From VBDM01 sp035519135 (GTDB taxonomy: Bacteria; Pseudomonadota; Gammaproteobacteria; Burkholderiales; SG8-39): a stretch of DNA of 64,000 nucleotides. Position 1 is the stretch's first letter; every line of letters starts with the position of its first letter. Of the stretch, positions 24,614-31,395 are shown one piece after another. Below the pieces are notes generated by a model, which was not told the DNA's origin, ran no database searches, and saw only the letters and a program-made list of their open reading frames with translations. Position numbers and translations under genes: made by a program. Where the stretch lies: positions 62,001 to 126,000 of the forward strand of contig DATIWX010000133.1 in NCBI GenBank assembly GCA_035519135.1, given 5' to 3'.

Positions 24614-26005
24614 CTAGAACGAATTGCCCTGCGCGTGGTTCTCGAAGCGCGTGTACTCCCCGAGGAACGTGAGCTTCACCGTGCCGATGGGGCCGTTGCG
24701 CTGCTTGAGAATGATGATCTCGGCCACGCCCTTGTCCGGCGTGTCGGGGGTGTAGACCTCCTCGCGGTAGATCGCGAGGATCAGGTCGGCGTCCTGTTCG
24801 ATCGCGCCTGACTCACGCAGGTCCGACATGATCGGGCGCTTGGGACCGGTGCGCTGCTCGACCGCGCGCGACAGCTGAGACAGCGCCACGACCGGAACCT
24901 TGAGCTCCTTGGCGAGCGATTTCAGGGATCGCGAGATCTCGGAGATCTCGGTGGCGCGGTTCTCGCCTTCGCTCGATGCCTGCATCAGCTGCAGGTAGTC
25001 GACGATGATCAGGCCGAGCGCGCCGTACTGCCGGTGCAGGCGGCGTGCCCGCGCGCGCAGCTCCAGGGCGTTCAACGCGCCCGATTCGTCCACGAGTATC
25101 GGCGCGTCGTGCAGTTTGCCCACGGCGTTGGTGAGCCGGTTCCAGTCGTCGTCGGACAGTCTTCCCGTGCGCAGCTTGTGCTGATCGAGCCGGCCGATCG
25201 ACCCGAGCAGGCGCATCGCGAGCTGACTACCCGACATCTCCATGCTGAATACCGCCACCGGCAGCTTGTTTTCCACCGCGACGTGCTCGGCGATGTTGAG
25301 TGCCAGCGCCGTCTTTCCCATCGACGGGCGCCCGGCAATGATGACCAGGTCGCCGGGTTGCAGCCCCGATGTGTCGCGATCGAGATCCCGATAACCGGTG
25401 GGAATACCGGTGATGTCGGAAGGATTGTCCTTGTGGTACAGGAGGTCGATGCGCTCCATGACCTGCGTGAGCAGCGGCTGGATCTCCATGAAACCTTGGC
25501 GGGTCTTCGCGCCGGCCTCGGCGATCTGGAAGATCTTTGACTCGGCCTCGTCGAGCACTTGGCCGACATCCTTGCCCATGCGGTTCAGCGCGCCGTCGGC
25601 GATCTCGGTAGAGACTTCGATGAGCCTTCGCAGGACCGCGCACTCGCGCACGATCTCCGCGTAGCGCCTGACGTTGTGCGCAGAGGGCGTGTTGCCGGCG
25701 AGCGCGGCGAGATAGGTGATGCCGCCGGTCTTGTCCTTGTCCTCGCTGGCCTTGATCGCCTCGTCCACGGTGACCACGTCGGCAGGCTTGCCCCGCTCGA
25801 TCAGGCGCGAAATCTGCCGGAAAATGCGGCGATGGTCGTCACGGTAGAAGTCGGAGTCGGCAAGCACATCGCCGACCCTGTCGAAAGCGCCGTTGTCGAT
25901 CAGCAGACCTCCCAGCACCGACTGCTCCGCGTCGATGGAGTGCGGCGGGAGCTTGAGGTTCAGCAGCTGAGAATCGCTGGGGATCTGAGGTACGGGCTGG
26001 GCCAT
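24614..26005 (-). CDS. dnaB: Replicative DNA helicase DnaB
   Basis: 463 residues, full length. The N-terminal domain begins LKLPPHSIDAEQSVLGGLLIDN; the RecA-like domain has Walker A GRPSMGKTALALN and Walker B LIIVDYLQLM, followed by the DnaB-specific LSQLSRAVEQR segment. It unwinds DNA at the fork as a hexamer. It follows the S6-PriB-S18-L9 cluster, a placement common in beta-proteobacteria, and is separated from rplI by an intrinsic terminator. Confidence 0.98.
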   Translation of the reverse strand: MAQPVPQIPSDSQLLNLKLPPHSIDAEQSVLGGLLIDNGAFDRVGDVLADSDFYRDDHRRIFRQISRLIERGKPADVVTVDEAIKASEDKDKTGGITYLAALAGNTPSAHNVRRYAEIVRECAVLRRLIEVSTEIADGALNRMGKDVGQVLDEAESKIFQIAEAGAKTRQGFMEIQPLLTQVMERIDLLYHKDNPSDITGIPTGYRDLDRDTSGLQPGDLVIIAGRPSMGKTALALNIAEHVAVENKLPVAVFSMEMSGSQLAMRLLGSIGRLDQHKLRTGRLSDDDWNRLTNAVGKLHDAPILVDESGALNALELRARARRLHRQYGALGLIIVDYLQLMQASSEGENRATEISEISRSLKSLAKELKVPVVALSQLSRAVEQRTGPKRPIMSDLRESGAIEQDADLILAIYREEVYTPDTPDKGVAEIIILKQRNGPIGTVKLTFLGEYTRFENHAQGNSF

Positions 26006-26041
26006 GAAAGGCGATCGATGCGGATTGCGGCCACTTTACAA

Positions 26042-26070
26042 CAAAAAAGACCGCGCAAGCGCGGCCTTTT
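26042..26070 (-). terminator. Intrinsic terminator after rplI
   Basis: On the minus strand AAAAGGCCGCG-CTTG-CGCGGTC is followed by TTTTTTG. The GC stem is continued by A/T pairing on both sides, so it may also act weakly in the other direction. It lies between the rplI stop and the dnaB start. Confidence 0.8.
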
Positions 26071-26093
26071 CGCATCAACGGCTTGCGGGTGAG

Positions 26094-26552
26094 CTACTGC
26101 TCGGTTGTTTCTCCGAGCACCGAGACCTTGATGTGCGCCAGGACGTCCGCGTGCAGCGCAACCGAGACCTCGTGGTCGCCGACGGTCTTCAGCGGCCCTT
26201 GCGGCAGGCGGATCATCGCGCGCTCGACCTCGAATCCCTGGGCCTTGAGCGCCTCGACGATGTCTACGTTGGTGACCGAGCCGAACAGGCGCCCGTCCAC
26301 CCCTGCCTTCTGGGTGATCTGCACCATCAGGCCGTCGAGCTTGGTCCCCTTTTCCTGGGCCGCCGAGAGGGCCTGGGATTGCGCCTGCTCGAGCGCCGCG
26401 CGCTTCTTCTCGAATTCGGCGAGGCTCTGGGGGGTCGCCCGCGTCGCCTTGCCCTGCGGCAGCAGATAGTTGCGCGCGTAGCCGTCCTTCACCTTGACCA
26501 CGTCGCCGAGGCCACCCAGGTTCACGACCTTCTCCAGAAGAATGACTTGCAT
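26094..26552 (-). CDS. rplI: 50S ribosomal protein bL9
   Basis: 152 residues. The N-terminal RNA-binding domain has the signature GDVVKVKDGYARNYLLPQGKA, a long connecting helix (LAEFEKKRAALEQAQSQALSAAQEK) and the C-terminal domain with LFGSVTNVDIVEAL. Last gene of the rpsF-priB-rpsR-rplI operon, ten bases after rpsR. Confidence 0.98.
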   Translation of the reverse strand: MQVILLEKVVNLGGLGDVVKVKDGYARNYLLPQGKATRATPQSLAEFEKKRAALEQAQSQALSAAQEKGTKLDGLMVQITQKAGVDGRLFGSVTNVDIVEALKAQGFEVERAMIRLPQGPLKTVGDHEVSVALHADVLAHIKVSVLGETTEQ

Positions 26553-26561
26553 GGCAACCTC

Positions 26562-26867
26562 TTAGTGAAGGTCCGTATACGGCAACAACGCAAGATAGCG
26601 CGAGCGCTTCACCGCCGCCGACAGCTGGCGCTGGTAGTGCGTGCGCGTGCCCGTGATCCGGGCCGGAATGATCTTGCCGTTCTCGCCGACGAAATCCTTC
26701 AGCAGGTCGACGTCCTTGTAGTCGATCCACTCGATCTTCTCCGCGGTAAAGCGGCAGAACTTGCGGCGCTTGAACAGCTGTTTCGCGCCTTTCTGCTCGC
26801 GTTTGCCGTCGCGGCCCTTGCCTTTACCCTTGCCTTTGAATCCGCCTCGACCTCTCGGTGGGGGCAT
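26562..26867 (-). CDS. rpsR: 30S ribosomal protein bS18
   Basis: 101 residues from ATG 26867, which has AAGGAGA upstream. The conserved core is KFCRFTAEKIEWIDYKDVDLLKDFVGENGKIIPARITGT followed by HYQRQLSAAVKRSRYLALLPY in pattern. It carries a longer glycine/lysine-rich N-terminal tail (GRGGFKGKGKGKGRDGKR) than the textbook protein, as in some beta-proteobacteria. Confidence 0.98.
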   Translation of the reverse strand: MPPPRGRGGFKGKGKGKGRDGKREQKGAKQLFKRRKFCRFTAEKIEWIDYKDVDLLKDFVGENGKIIPARITGTRTHYQRQLSAAVKRSRYLALLPYTDLH

Positions 26868-26868
26868 G

Positions 26869-27177
26869 TCAGTCTCCTTCCTTGAATTCGACTTCCGTCG
26901 CGTGCAGCACAAGCGATCGGCTGGTGCGGCTCTTCGCGGCGAGAAATCCAGTTACCTTCACGCTGCTTCCCAGTTTCGCGGCGGCTAGGAGCCTCGCTTC
27001 GCGCTCGAACGCCACCGCGGCAATCTCGCAACTCACCTTGCGCACGACTCCGGCTTCCGTCTGCGTCGAATCGTGCTGCAGCCGGAACTTCATCATCGGT
27101 ACACCCCCGGGGGTATGCCGCAGCCCGTCCAGCTCGATAAGCCTTCCCGACACCGCAACCCGGTTGGCCTGCGCCAA
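26869..27177 (-). CDS. priB: Primosomal replication protein N (PriB)
   Basis: 102 residues, single OB fold: RVAVSGRLIELDGLRHTPGGVPMMKFRLQHDS, then CEIAAVAF and VKVTGFLAAK. PriB binds single-stranded DNA and PriA during replication restart. The best start is TTG 27177, four bases after the rpsF stop, which aligns with the usual N-terminus; the longer reading overlaps rpsF. Its position between rpsF and rpsR is typical of beta/gamma-proteobacteria. Confidence 0.9.
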   Translation of the reverse strand: MAQANRVAVSGRLIELDGLRHTPGGVPMMKFRLQHDSTQTEAGVVRKVSCEIAAVAFEREARLLAAAKLGSSVKVTGFLAAKSRTSRSLVLHATEVEFKEGD

Positions 27178-27181
27178 CGCT

Positions 27182-27577
27182 CTAGGCTTTCGCCGGCTCC
27201 GCGGGCTTGGCCGGCTCCGAGCGCGGCGCTTCACCGGGATTGAGCACCGACTTCGACTTCTCTTCCTTCATCATCGGCGAGGGCGTCGTCCAGGCGCGCT
27301 CCATCTTGATGATGAGGTGACGCAGCACCGCGTCGTTGAACTTGAACGAGTGCTCGAGCTCACCGAGCGTTTCCGAGTCGCACTCGATGTTCATCAGCAC
27401 GTAATGCGCCTTGTGAACCTTGGAAAGCGGGAAAGCGAGCTGGCGGCGGCCCCAGTCCTCGAGGCGGTGAATCTTGCCGTTCCTCGAGGTCACCGTCGCG
27501 CGGTAACGCTCGATCATAGCCGGAACCTGCTCGCTCTGGTCCGGATGGACGATGAAACACACTTCGTAGTGTCGCAT
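27182..27577 (-). CDS. rpsF: 30S ribosomal protein bS6
   Basis: 131 residues from ATG 27577 with GGGAG upstream. The core is MRHYEVCFIVHPDQSEQVPAMIERY, then EDWGRRQLAFPLSKVHKAHYVLMNIE. There is a 30-residue C-terminal tail rich in Glu, Pro, Lys and Ala (ending PAKPAEPAKA). It heads the ribosomal operon and has its own promoter and a structured leader. Confidence 0.97.
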   Translation of the reverse strand: MRHYEVCFIVHPDQSEQVPAMIERYRATVTSRNGKIHRLEDWGRRQLAFPLSKVHKAHYVLMNIECDSETLGELEHSFKFNDAVLRHLIIKMERAWTTPSPMMKEEKSKSVLNPGEAPRSEPAKPAEPAKA

Positions 27578-27652
27578 CAATGCTCCCTATGGATGAAGCC
27601 GCCCGCTCAAGTCCGCCGTTGCGACGCGGCGAGGAGGGGTGCGGCAGGGTCG

Positions 27653-27679
27653 AAAACAAACGACCGCCGCAGCGGTCGT
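27653..27679 (-). terminator. Terminator-like hairpin in the rpsF leader (possible attenuator)
   Basis: ACGACCGC-TGCG-GCGGTCGT forms a perfect 8-bp stem, followed by TTGTTTT on the rpsF strand. It begins a few bases after the predicted transcription start and ends about 75 bases before the rpsF start. It could be an attenuator or part of an S6:S18 autoregulatory leader; no other gene upstream on this strand would need a terminator here. Confidence 0.45.
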
Positions 27680-27690
27680 CGAGGGAGTGA

Positions 27691-27720
27691 ATTCTAACTG
27701 AATCAAGGCGTAACACGCAA
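27691..27720 (-). promoter_or_regulatory. Sigma-70 promoter of rpsF operon
   Basis: On the minus strand TTGCGT (27720-27715), 18 bp, TAGAAT (27696-27691). Transcription would start near 27684, just before the leader hairpin. Confidence 0.55.
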
Positions 27721-27797
27721 GTGCCCACTCGGACCAAGGTCGGCGAACAAAGCTATGATATTCAGGGTCCCGGCGAGGTCGCCGAACCGGAGGAACC

Positions 27798-28100
27798 ATG
27801 TGCAGAAGCATCAAGACCCTGTTCAATTTCGAGCCGCCGGCCACCGACGAGGAGATCCGGGCAGCGTCCCTGCAATTCGTGCGGAAGCTGAGCGGTTTCG
27901 CCAGCCCCTCCAAGGCCAATCAGGTAGTGTTCGACCACGCCGTCGAAGAAGTCACCGCGGCCGCCCGCGCGCTCATCGGCTCGCTGGTGACGAACGCCGA
28001 GCCGCGCAATCGGGAAGTCGAGGCGGCGCGGGCGCGGGCGCGGACCTCAGCCCGGTTCCGAACGCGGCAGCAGGGAGAACCGAGAAGGGGAGACCGATGA
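27798..28100 (+). CDS. DUF2277 family protein
   Basis: 100 residues. The N-terminal MCRSIKTLFNFEPPATDEEIRAASLQFVRKLSGF is the hallmark of DUF2277, a small uncharacterised family often described as cytoplasmic and widespread in proteobacteria and actinobacteria. The C-terminal third is Arg-rich and poorly conserved in character. It overlaps the psiE-like gene by ATGA and is preceded by GGAGGAACC. Confidence 0.85.
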   Translation: MCRSIKTLFNFEPPATDEEIRAASLQFVRKLSGFASPSKANQVVFDHAVEEVTAAARALIGSLVTNAEPRNREVEAARARARTSARFRTRQQGEPRRGDR

Positions 28101-28552
28101 AGCTCAAATGGGCCGAGACCACGGATCAACGGATCAAGACCACCGCAGATGCGATCGGAAACGTTCTGGTCGACGCATTCCACTATCTGGCGTTATTCGC
28201 GATCGGCGGGGCCATCGTGTGGTCCGCTGTCGTCGCCTTCTTCGGCATGGCGACCAAGGGGCACGCCTCGATCGACGACATCCTGCTGCTGTTCATCTAC
28301 CTCGAGCTCGGGGCGATGGTCGGCATCTACTTCAAGACCAACCACATGCCGGTGCGGTTTCTCATCTACGTCGCGATGACGGCGTTGACCCGGCTCCTGA
28401 TCTCGGACGTCCAGGCGCATCACAGCCCCGAGACGGCGGACTGGGGAATCGTCGTGGTGTCCGGCGCCATCCTCCTGCTGGCTCTCGCGACGCTCGTGAT
28501 CCGGTTCGGATCGTCCAAGTTCCCCTCGCCGCAAGCCGACGGCCGCGATTGA
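28097..28552 (+). CDS. PsiE-family membrane protein
   Basis: 151 residues with four predicted membrane helices (LALFAIGGAIVWSAVVAFF; ILLLFIYLELGAMVGIYF; RFLIYVAMTALTRLLIS; WGIVVVSGAILLLALATLVI). LELGAMVGIYFKTNHMPVRFLIY-type sequence is typical of PsiE, the phosphate-starvation-inducible E family, whose function is unknown. Start coupled to the DUF2277 stop (ATGA). No Pho box was recognised upstream. Confidence 0.8.
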   Translation: MKLKWAETTDQRIKTTADAIGNVLVDAFHYLALFAIGGAIVWSAVVAFFGMATKGHASIDDILLLFIYLELGAMVGIYFKTNHMPVRFLIYVAMTALTRLLISDVQAHHSPETADWGIVVVSGAILLLALATLVIRFGSSKFPSPQADGRD

Positions 28553-28554
28553 AA

Positions 28555-28809
28555 ATGAAGGCGGCAAGCGACAGGCACCGCCGCGCCCTCGCCCACTTGC
28601 GTCGCAGGCAATGGCCCGAGGCCCACGAGCTTGTCATGGACCTGGAGGACCCGCTCGCCTGTCACATCCATGGACTGGCACACCGCCTCGAAGGCGACAT
28701 GGAGAACGCCCGCTACTGGTACAAGCAGGCCGGCGTGCCCTTCAGCAGGTCGCTGCGTCTCGCGGCTGAATTGCGGGCCATCGAATCCGGCCTCAAGAGC
28801 GCGCAATGA
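28555..28809 (+). CDS. Hypothetical protein, 84 aa
   Basis: Unrecognised small basic protein (MKAASDRHRRALAHLRRRQWPEAHELV...). It is predicted to be helical, and the spacing of W/A/Y residues (RRQWPEAHELVMD, EGDMENARYWYKQAG) resembles one and a half TPR-like helical hairpins. Two bases separate it from the PsiE-family gene, so the three genes 27798-28809 form a likely operon. Function unknown. Confidence 0.7.
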   Translation: MKAASDRHRRALAHLRRRQWPEAHELVMDLEDPLACHIHGLAHRLEGDMENARYWYKQAGVPFSRSLRLAAELRAIESGLKSAQ

Positions 28810-28819
28810 ACGCCTCGAG

Positions 28820-29911
28820 TCACTCCGTACTCCCGCTTTCGGTACGCGGGCCGTGACGGCCCGGTTCGCCCTCTTCGACCCATGCGCGCAACAGCGTAAA
28901 GGTCACCGCCAATACCATCGGGCCGACGAAAATGCCGATCAGCCCGAAGCCGATGAGACCACCGATCACGCCGGTGAAGATCAGCAGCAGCGGCAGGTCC
29001 GCGCCCTTCTTGATGAGGATCGGGCGCAGGAAGTTGTCCAGGGTGCTGACGATCACCGTGACGACCAGCAGGAAGGTGCCCCATCCCGCCGCGCCGGTCC
29101 AGTAAAGCCAGATCACGGCGACGACCATTACCGGAGCCGCTCCGATCTGCGCCACGGCGAGCAGGAACATCACGGCGGTGAGAACGGCGGCGAAGGGCAC
29201 GTGGGCAATGGCCAACCCGACCCCCCCGATCACGGATTGCACCAGCGCGGTCACCACGACGCCGAGAGCCACACCGCGTATCGCCTGCCCCGACAGCACC
29301 ACCATCTGCTCGCCGCGCCGTCCCGCCAGGCGAGCGCCGAAGCGCCGCACCCAGACTGCGGCGTGCTCCCCTTCCGCGTACAGGATCGCGGCGATGATAA
29401 GCGTCAGCAGGAACTGGACGAATACCACGCCGAAACTGCCGATCTCGGAGACGAACTTCCGGCTGAGGGTCGTGGCGTAAGGGGCGAGCTTGTTGGCCAG
29501 CACCTCGACGCCTTCGGTCGCCACCTCTTGCCACAGCTGGACCGCGCCATCACCCACCAGCGGCAGACCCGCAAGCCACGACGGCGGCGACGGCACCTTG
29601 AATTCGGTCAGGGCCTTGATCCAGTCGGCGATGGTGCTTGCGTTCGCCACGATGGTGCCGATCGCCACCGACAGCGGCACGATGACGAGCAAGAGCGGGG
29701 TGAGCGACATGACCGTCACCGCAAGCCAGCGCCGGTTTCCCACCGCCCTTTCGACCCTAAGCATCAGCGGCCAGGTGGCCACCACGATCATCGTCGCCCA
29801 GGTCAGCGCCCCGAGAAACGGCCGCATCACCCAGATGGAAGTGCCGATGAGGCCGGCAAGCGAGAGCACGGCGAGCACGGTGAGCGTGAGATCGGGGCGT
29901 TTGTCTGACAT
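28820..29911 (-). CDS. AI-2E family transporter
   Basis: 363 residues with about eight membrane helices. The C-terminal region has the family pattern DNFLRPILIKKGADLPLLLIFTGVIGGL followed by GLIGIFVGPMVLAV. The family (YdiK/PerM-like) was named for an AI-2 exporter, but many members move other solutes or ions. Start ATG 29911 (MSDKRPDLT) was chosen because the upstream extension is Arg-rich and not membrane-like; the ribosome-binding site is weak. Confidence 0.88.
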   Translation of the reverse strand: MSDKRPDLTLTVLAVLSLAGLIGTSIWVMRPFLGALTWATMIVVATWPLMLRVERAVGNRRWLAVTVMSLTPLLLVIVPLSVAIGTIVANASTIADWIKALTEFKVPSPPSWLAGLPLVGDGAVQLWQEVATEGVEVLANKLAPYATTLSRKFVSEIGSFGVVFVQFLLTLIIAAILYAEGEHAAVWVRRFGARLAGRRGEQMVVLSGQAIRGVALGVVVTALVQSVIGGVGLAIAHVPFAAVLTAVMFLLAVAQIGAAPVMVVAVIWLYWTGAAGWGTFLLVVTVIVSTLDNFLRPILIKKGADLPLLLIFTGVIGGLIGFGLIGIFVGPMVLAVTFTLLRAWVEEGEPGRHGPRTESGSTE

Positions 29912-29976
29912 GGTTAGGTGCCGGTGCTGCGCAGATGTTACCTGAGAGAAGGAATCGCGCGAAGAAGTCGGCGCCC

Positions 29977-30636
29977 TTACCCACCGAGCGCGATGATCAC
30001 GGCGACGAGCACCGTCCCAACAGCCGCCATGGCGAGCCCGAACCGCCACGGGCTAGATTCGGCATATCGCCCGAGGATGTAGCCGCCGGCGAAGAGCGTA
30101 GCGACCGCCAGCGCGTTGGAGATGCGCAGCGCGATCGCCGACTCGTGGACGAAGACGAACGGTATGACCACCGGAAAGGTCGCGAAGACGACCAGGCCGA
30201 ACACCTCCAGCGCGGCGGCCCAATCGTCCCTGACCAGGCCCGGTCGCGGGAGGGCGGCGGCGGTCAATCGCTGCCGCAAGACCTCCAGAGCTGCCGGCTC
30301 TGCGGCGGCCGACAGACGCTCCGGAAGCGCCTCGCGGATCAGGCGATGCGCCTCCTCCCCGCTCGTTGCCTCGACCAACTGGCGCAGCAGGGCGACCTTC
30401 CGGGACCGTTCCACCACCGTGCCGACGAGATACATGACCGCGTCGGTCAGGCCCCAGGCAAGGTTGCAGCCGAGCGCGGTGAGCATCATGGTGCGCACTT
30501 CCTCGCGGCCCGCGGTTGCGACGCTCAGCGCGCCGGTGAACGACAGCGCCATCAGCACGCCGAAGATCACCTCCGAGATCCGCTCGACCGGGTCGAGCAC
30601 GCGCTTGCGCTGGGCCATGTCGGCGGAATTCGACAT
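29977..30636 (-). CDS. VIT/CCC1-like membrane protein
   Basis: 219 residues. Two helices near the N-terminus (VIFGVLMALSFTGALSVAT; LGCNLAWGLTDAVMYLVG), a cytoplasmic helical middle part, then three C-terminal helices. The helix-1 context RVLDPVERISEVIFGVLMALSFTG and helix 2 resemble the vacuolar-iron-transporter (VIT) family, which exports Fe2+/Mn2+. Eight bases separate its start from the rlmB stop. Substrate assignment is uncertain. Confidence 0.65.
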   Translation of the reverse strand: MSNSADMAQRKRVLDPVERISEVIFGVLMALSFTGALSVATAGREEVRTMMLTALGCNLAWGLTDAVMYLVGTVVERSRKVALLRQLVEATSGEEAHRLIREALPERLSAAAEPAALEVLRQRLTAAALPRPGLVRDDWAAALEVFGLVVFATFPVVIPFVFVHESAIALRISNALAVATLFAGGYILGRYAESSPWRFGLAMAAVGTVLVAVIIALGG

Positions 30637-30644
30637 GTGACGGT

Positions 30645-31388
30645 CTATCCGCCCGCGGCGCGCCGGCGCCGCGATTCGAACAGGCATACGCCGCTCGCGA
30701 CGGAAACGTTGAGGCTCGCGACGCTCCCGTGCATGGGTATGCGCACCAGCAGGTCGCAGCGCTCGCGCGTCAGCCGCCGCATGCCCTCTCCCTCGGCGCC
30801 GAGAACCCAGGCGATCGACGCGGGCAAGTCGGATTCATAGACGGTCCTGTCCGCGCTCTCCTCGGCGCCGACGATCCAGATGGCGCGCTCCTTGAGATCG
30901 TCCAGCGTACGCGCAAGGTTGGTGACCATGTAGTAGGGGATCGACTCGGCGGCGCCGCTTGCGACCTTGGACACCGTGGCGCCGATGCCGGCGGCACGAT
31001 CCTTGGGCGCGATCACCGCGTGCGCGCCGGCCGCGTCGGCCACGCGCAGGCAGGCACCCAGGTTGTGCGGATCGGTCACCCCGTCGAGGACGAGAAGCAG
31101 GGGCGGCTCCTTCAGCGAGTCGAGCAGGTCCTCGAGGCTCTCGCGCGAGGGCTTGTCGAACACTATGGCGACGACGCCCTGGTGGCGTCCGCCGCCGTAG
31201 AACCCGTCGAGGCGCTTGGTCGGTACGCGCATCAGCGCGACGCCCGCCTTCTCCGCGGCAAGCGCAAGGTCCTTGGCGCGCGCGTCTTTCCGGTTCTCGT
31301 CGAGGTAGAGTTCGACGACGGAGGAGGCATCGGCGCGCAGGCGCGCCAGCACCGCGTGAAATCCGAAAACCGCGCGGGTCGGCTTCAT
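30645..31388 (-). CDS. rlmB: 23S rRNA (guanosine-2251-2'-O)-methyltransferase RlmB
   Basis: 247 residues from ATG 31388, seven bases after the rnr stop. An N-terminal substrate-binding domain (VFGFHAVLARLRA) is followed by the SPOUT knot with motif 1 DPHNLGACLRVADAAGAHAVI, motif 2 WVLGAEGEGM and motif 3 MHGSVASLNVSVASGV. It methylates G2251 of 23S rRNA using S-adenosylmethionine. The rnr-rlmB order is conserved across proteobacteria. Confidence 0.97.
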   Translation of the reverse strand: MKPTRAVFGFHAVLARLRADASSVVELYLDENRKDARAKDLALAAEKAGVALMRVPTKRLDGFYGGGRHQGVVAIVFDKPSRESLEDLLDSLKEPPLLLVLDGVTDPHNLGACLRVADAAGAHAVIAPKDRAAGIGATVSKVASGAAESIPYYMVTNLARTLDDLKERAIWIVGAEESADRTVYESDLPASIAWVLGAEGEGMRRLTRERCDLLVRIPMHGSVASLNVSVASGVCLFESRRRRAAGG

Positions 31389-31395
31389 CTCCCCT

